From Nitrososphaeraceae archaeon (GTDB lineage: Archaea > Thermoproteota > Nitrososphaeria > Nitrososphaerales > Nitrososphaeraceae): 8,914 nt of DNA. A program made the position numbers and the translations under genes. The notes under the pieces are model-generated. The model was not told the origin of the DNA and did not search any database. It was given only the letters and a program-made list of their open reading frames with translations. Location: assembly GCA_025937665.1 (NCBI GenBank), contig JAICQW010000069.1, forward strand, positions 1-8,914, given 5' to 3'. Within the stretch, counting starts at the first letter, position 1, and every line of letters starts with the position of its first letter. Positions 6,963 to 8,914 of this stretch are shown in pieces.

Positions 6963-8156
6963 ATGGAGATAAGTGACGGCATACACAGTAGTAAGATACA
7001 CGTCATTAGAATGTCTCCACTCCGTCACTGTAGTACCGGAAGACTACAAGATGAATATAAGAAGACTGGAGATGATATTAAGAAAAGTGAAGTTGTTTTT
7101 TCAAACAAGTCAGAATGCTACTGCATTTCAATGGTAGACATAGTTGGTTCTACACAAATCACATCAAAACTATACAACTCGGGAAAAATTAAAAAATTTT
7201 ATACAGTCTTTATCAACGAAATTGCCGATATTGTAAAGCTCCATGAGGGAAAAATATTAAAAACAGTCGGCGATGGTGTAATATTCTTCTTTCCTAAAAC
7301 CTCAGCTGTAGACAATATAGACGGATTCAGACAGGCATTGGAAAGTTTACTTAACATGGTATCATCTCGTCATATTATAAACGCTAAACTTCACAAAGAA
7401 TTCCTTCCTGATATTTCATATAGAATTAGTGCGGATTATGGTAAACTGGAAGTTGCGATGTCGGGTGAAATATCCAGTTCTTACGACCTCTTTGGACCTA
7501 CCATAAACTTTTGTGCTAAAATTAATAAAAAAGCACCACCAAATGGGATAGCCATAGGTGCCGATTTGTGGAGAATCGTAAATTCATTTCCAAAACTTGC
7601 CAAACGATATGACTTTCATGAAATAAAAGAACTGTCTTGGAAAGAGAACAAATATTCATATCCTGTATATACGCTAAAATCCGCTACAGAACGATATATT
7701 GCCAGAAAGTCAATATTGTCATCCAGAAATGATTCAATGTACGAAGTTGGATCTACACCGAAAGTCCTAACAATATTGCTGATAGATGACGATCCATCTA
7801 TCTCCTTTCTATTTACTCAATATCTTAGATCAGCAGGAATGGTTGTAGATTCATATACTGATCCTGAGAAAGCCCTTACTCATTTCATAGAATCAGATTA
7901 TAGACATTATGATCTGGTTATTACGGATATTCGAATGACTCATCTGAATGGTTTTGAATTATACCAACAATTAAAAAGTCTTGATCCAAATCTCCAAATA
8001 ATATTTGTTACTGCCCTTGATATTGCTCAAGAAATTACTACGTTATTACCGGAGGTAAAGCTAACCCAATTCCTGATCAAACCAGTAAACCCAAATGTTC
8101 TGATTAGTAGTGTCAAACAACATGCAAAGAGGCATATCGAGGGAGAATCATCATAA
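6963..8156 (+). CDS. Class III adenylate/guanylate cyclase fused to a C-terminal response-regulator receiver domain
   Basis: A 397-residue signalling protein, likely cytosolic, expected to make a cyclic nucleotide under phosphorylation control. The cyclase domain spans about 52-240. Metal-binding Asp59 lies in MVDIVGST and Asp104 in KTVGDGVIFFF; base-contacting Lys100 and Asp175 (YDLFG) suggest ATP as substrate; Asn182 in TINFCAKINKKAPPNG is the transition-state Asn. The usual Arg four residues later is Lys186, so activity or transition-state binding may differ. The receiver domain spans about 267-390 with acidic pocket Asp275 and Asp276, phospho-acceptor Asp322 (VITDIRM), Thr350 (FVTA) and Lys373 (LIKP), all intact. 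A receiver after the cyclase is less common than before it. The ATG at 6963 fits the TATA-like box; an in-frame ATG at 7011 would remove only 16 non-conserved residues. The probable kinase gene follows after 29 bases, which suggests a cognate pair. Confidence 0.92.
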   Translation: MEISDGIHSSKIHVIRMSPLRHCSTGRLQDEYKKTGDDIKKSEVVFSNKSECYCISMVDIVGSTQITSKLYNSGKIKKFYTVFINEIADIVKLHEGKILKTVGDGVIFFFPKTSAVDNIDGFRQALESLLNMVSSRHIINAKLHKEFLPDISYRISADYGKLEVAMSGEISSSYDLFGPTINFCAKINKKAPPNGIAIGADLWRIVNSFPKLAKRYDFHEIKELSWKENKYSYPVYTLKSATERYIARKSILSSRNDSMYEVGSTPKVLTILLIDDDPSISFLFTQYLRSAGMVVDSYTDPEKALTHFIESDYRHYDLVITDIRMTHLNGFELYQQLKSLDPNLQIIFVTALDIAQEITTLLPEVKLTQFLIKPVNPNVLISSVKQHAKRHIEGESS

Positions 8157-8167
8157 CCATAGAACAA

Positions 8168-8176
8168 GGGAGGTGG
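8168..8176 (+). promoter_or_regulatory. Strong Shine-Dalgarno site of the sensor kinase gene
   Basis: GGGAGGTGG lies nine bases before the TTG at 8186 and almost fully matches the archaeal anti-Shine-Dalgarno. It fixes the unusual TTG start and indicates an internal gene of an operon with the cyclase-receiver gene, in contrast to the leaderless first genes. Confidence 0.75.
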
Positions 8177-8185
8177 ATACAAAAG

Positions 8186-8914
8186 TTGGCACCCGCAACA
8201 CAGGTTATCTTTGGAAAGAGAAACGCCATTAATACCGAATTGGGAATTTTCAAAAGAGCAAACAAGCGGATTGACACTTGCATGACCTATACCAGACCTT
8301 CGCTTGCAGTCTCCATAAAACTAATAAGAGATGCATTTTTATCGGCCAAGAGAAGAGGTGTGAGACTAAGATATATCACTGAAATCAATCATCAGAACTT
8401 TGAAGACTGTAAGGTGTTACTAGGTATAGTAGATGAGCTAAGACATCTAGATGGTGTAAAGACTAACTTTATGATAAGTGAGGTAGAATATTTAGCGCCG
8501 TTAATTCAAGAAAAAAGTCAAGCCATTGCGTTGGAGCATATTTACAGTGACACAGCTCAAATTGTTGAACATGGACGTTGTATATTTGATACTCTATGGA
8601 GTAAATCAATCTCAGCTGAAGAAAGAATAAGACAATTACAGGAGGATACAATACCTCAAGAGACAAGGATATTGGACAATCAAGATGAAATAATTAAGCA
8701 GATGATTCATTTGTCTGAAATCTCTTCAGGCTTGTCAGTTGTATCAAATCATGGAGGACTGCAATTAACTTACAACAACTTCTTGCAACAATGCAAAAAT
8801 GTCCTTGAAAAACAGAAAGGGGGAGAAGGGGAAGGAATTAGATGGATCATGGGGATTGAAAAAGACAGTGTCAAACTGGTCAAGAAGTTTCTTAAACTAG
8901 GAGTTAAAATAAGA
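8186..8914 (+). CDS. Probable sensor histidine kinase, N-terminal sensor region, partial
   Basis: The frame is open from the TTG at 8186 to the window edge (243 codons); the C-terminal part is missing. The visible part matches my memory of the N-terminal region of many thaumarchaeal histidine kinases: QVIFGKRNAINTELG, KRIDTCMTYTRPSLA (28-42), RRGVRLRYITEI (56-67), VDELRHLDGVKTNFMISEVE (82-101), then HIYSDTAQIVEHGRCIFDTL (118-137). This resembles the phospholipase-D-like fold in the sensor part of TrmB-type regulators, and it seems to begin a second copy at GIRWIMGIEKDS (217-228). There is no signal peptide or membrane segment, so sensing would be cytosolic. PAS, HisKA and ATPase domains are expected past the edge but not seen. 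It follows the cyclase-receiver gene by 29 bases with a strong ribosome site, so it is the likely kinase for that receiver. A non-kinase regulator with the same sensor domain is the alternative. Confidence 0.8.
   Translation, partial: MAPATQVIFGKRNAINTELGIFKRANKRIDTCMTYTRPSLAVSIKLIRDAFLSAKRRGVRLRYITEINHQNFEDCKVLLGIVDELRHLDGVKTNFMISEVEYLAPLIQEKSQAIALEHIYSDTAQIVEHGRCIFDTLWSKSISAEERIRQLQEDTIPQETRILDNQDEIIKQMIHLSEISSGLSVVSNHGGLQLTYNNFLQQCKNVLEKQKGGEGEGIRWIMGIEKDSVKLVKKFLKLGVKIR

Noticed and set aside
8469..8666. Open frame of 65 codons on the minus strand
   Set aside because: Antisense to the sensor kinase gene, whose plus frame is continuous to the window edge and recognisable.

Overview
The window looks like a stretch of an AT-rich genome from the archaeal phylum Nitrososphaerota (Thaumarchaeota), most likely a Nitrososphaera- or Nitrosocosmicus-like soil lineage. 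The evidence is indirect. The open gene at the right edge has the duplicated N-terminal sensor region I associate with thaumarchaeal histidine kinases. Several genes have an archaeal TATA-like box about 25-32 bases before the start codon, as expected for leaderless or nearly leaderless mRNAs. There is no rRNA, tRNA, insertion sequence, CRISPR array or phage gene that I can see.

Layout, left to right. (1) Positions 1-1587, minus strand: the N-terminal 529 residues of a secreted subtilisin-family protease with an I9 propeptide, an intact catalytic triad and the beginning of a LamG-like domain; its C-terminus lies beyond the window. (2) Positions 1794-2123, plus strand: a small protein with a zinc-ribbon-like Cys/His cluster. 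(3) Positions 2163-4334, minus strand: a large fusion of an eight-helix membrane module, a ninth helix and an outward-facing LivK-type periplasmic-binding domain. (4) Positions 4486-6008, minus strand: a DUF2182 membrane protein followed by a DUF1326 Cys-cluster protein, a pair known from other genomes and suspected of metal handling. (5) Positions 6273-6806, plus strand: a phasin-like helical protein closed by a clear hairpin/poly-T terminator. (6) Positions 6963-8914, plus strand: a class III nucleotide cyclase fused to a C-terminal response-regulator receiver domain, followed 29 bases later by the start of a probable sensor histidine kinase.

The last two genes form a plausible signalling operon: the kinase could phosphorylate the receiver and so tune cyclic-nucleotide synthesis. 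The DUF2182/DUF1326 pair and the protease look like envelope functions, and the membrane/binding-protein fusion looks like a receptor or tethered solute binder rather than a standard ABC transporter component, because no permease or ATPase gene lies beside it.

Most interesting for follow-up are the membrane/binding-protein fusion, the cyclase-receiver fusion in which the usual transition-state arginine is a lysine, and the Met-rich outer face of the DUF2182 protein. Both genes cut by the window edges (1-1587 and 8186-8914) are real and were read directly from the sequence.
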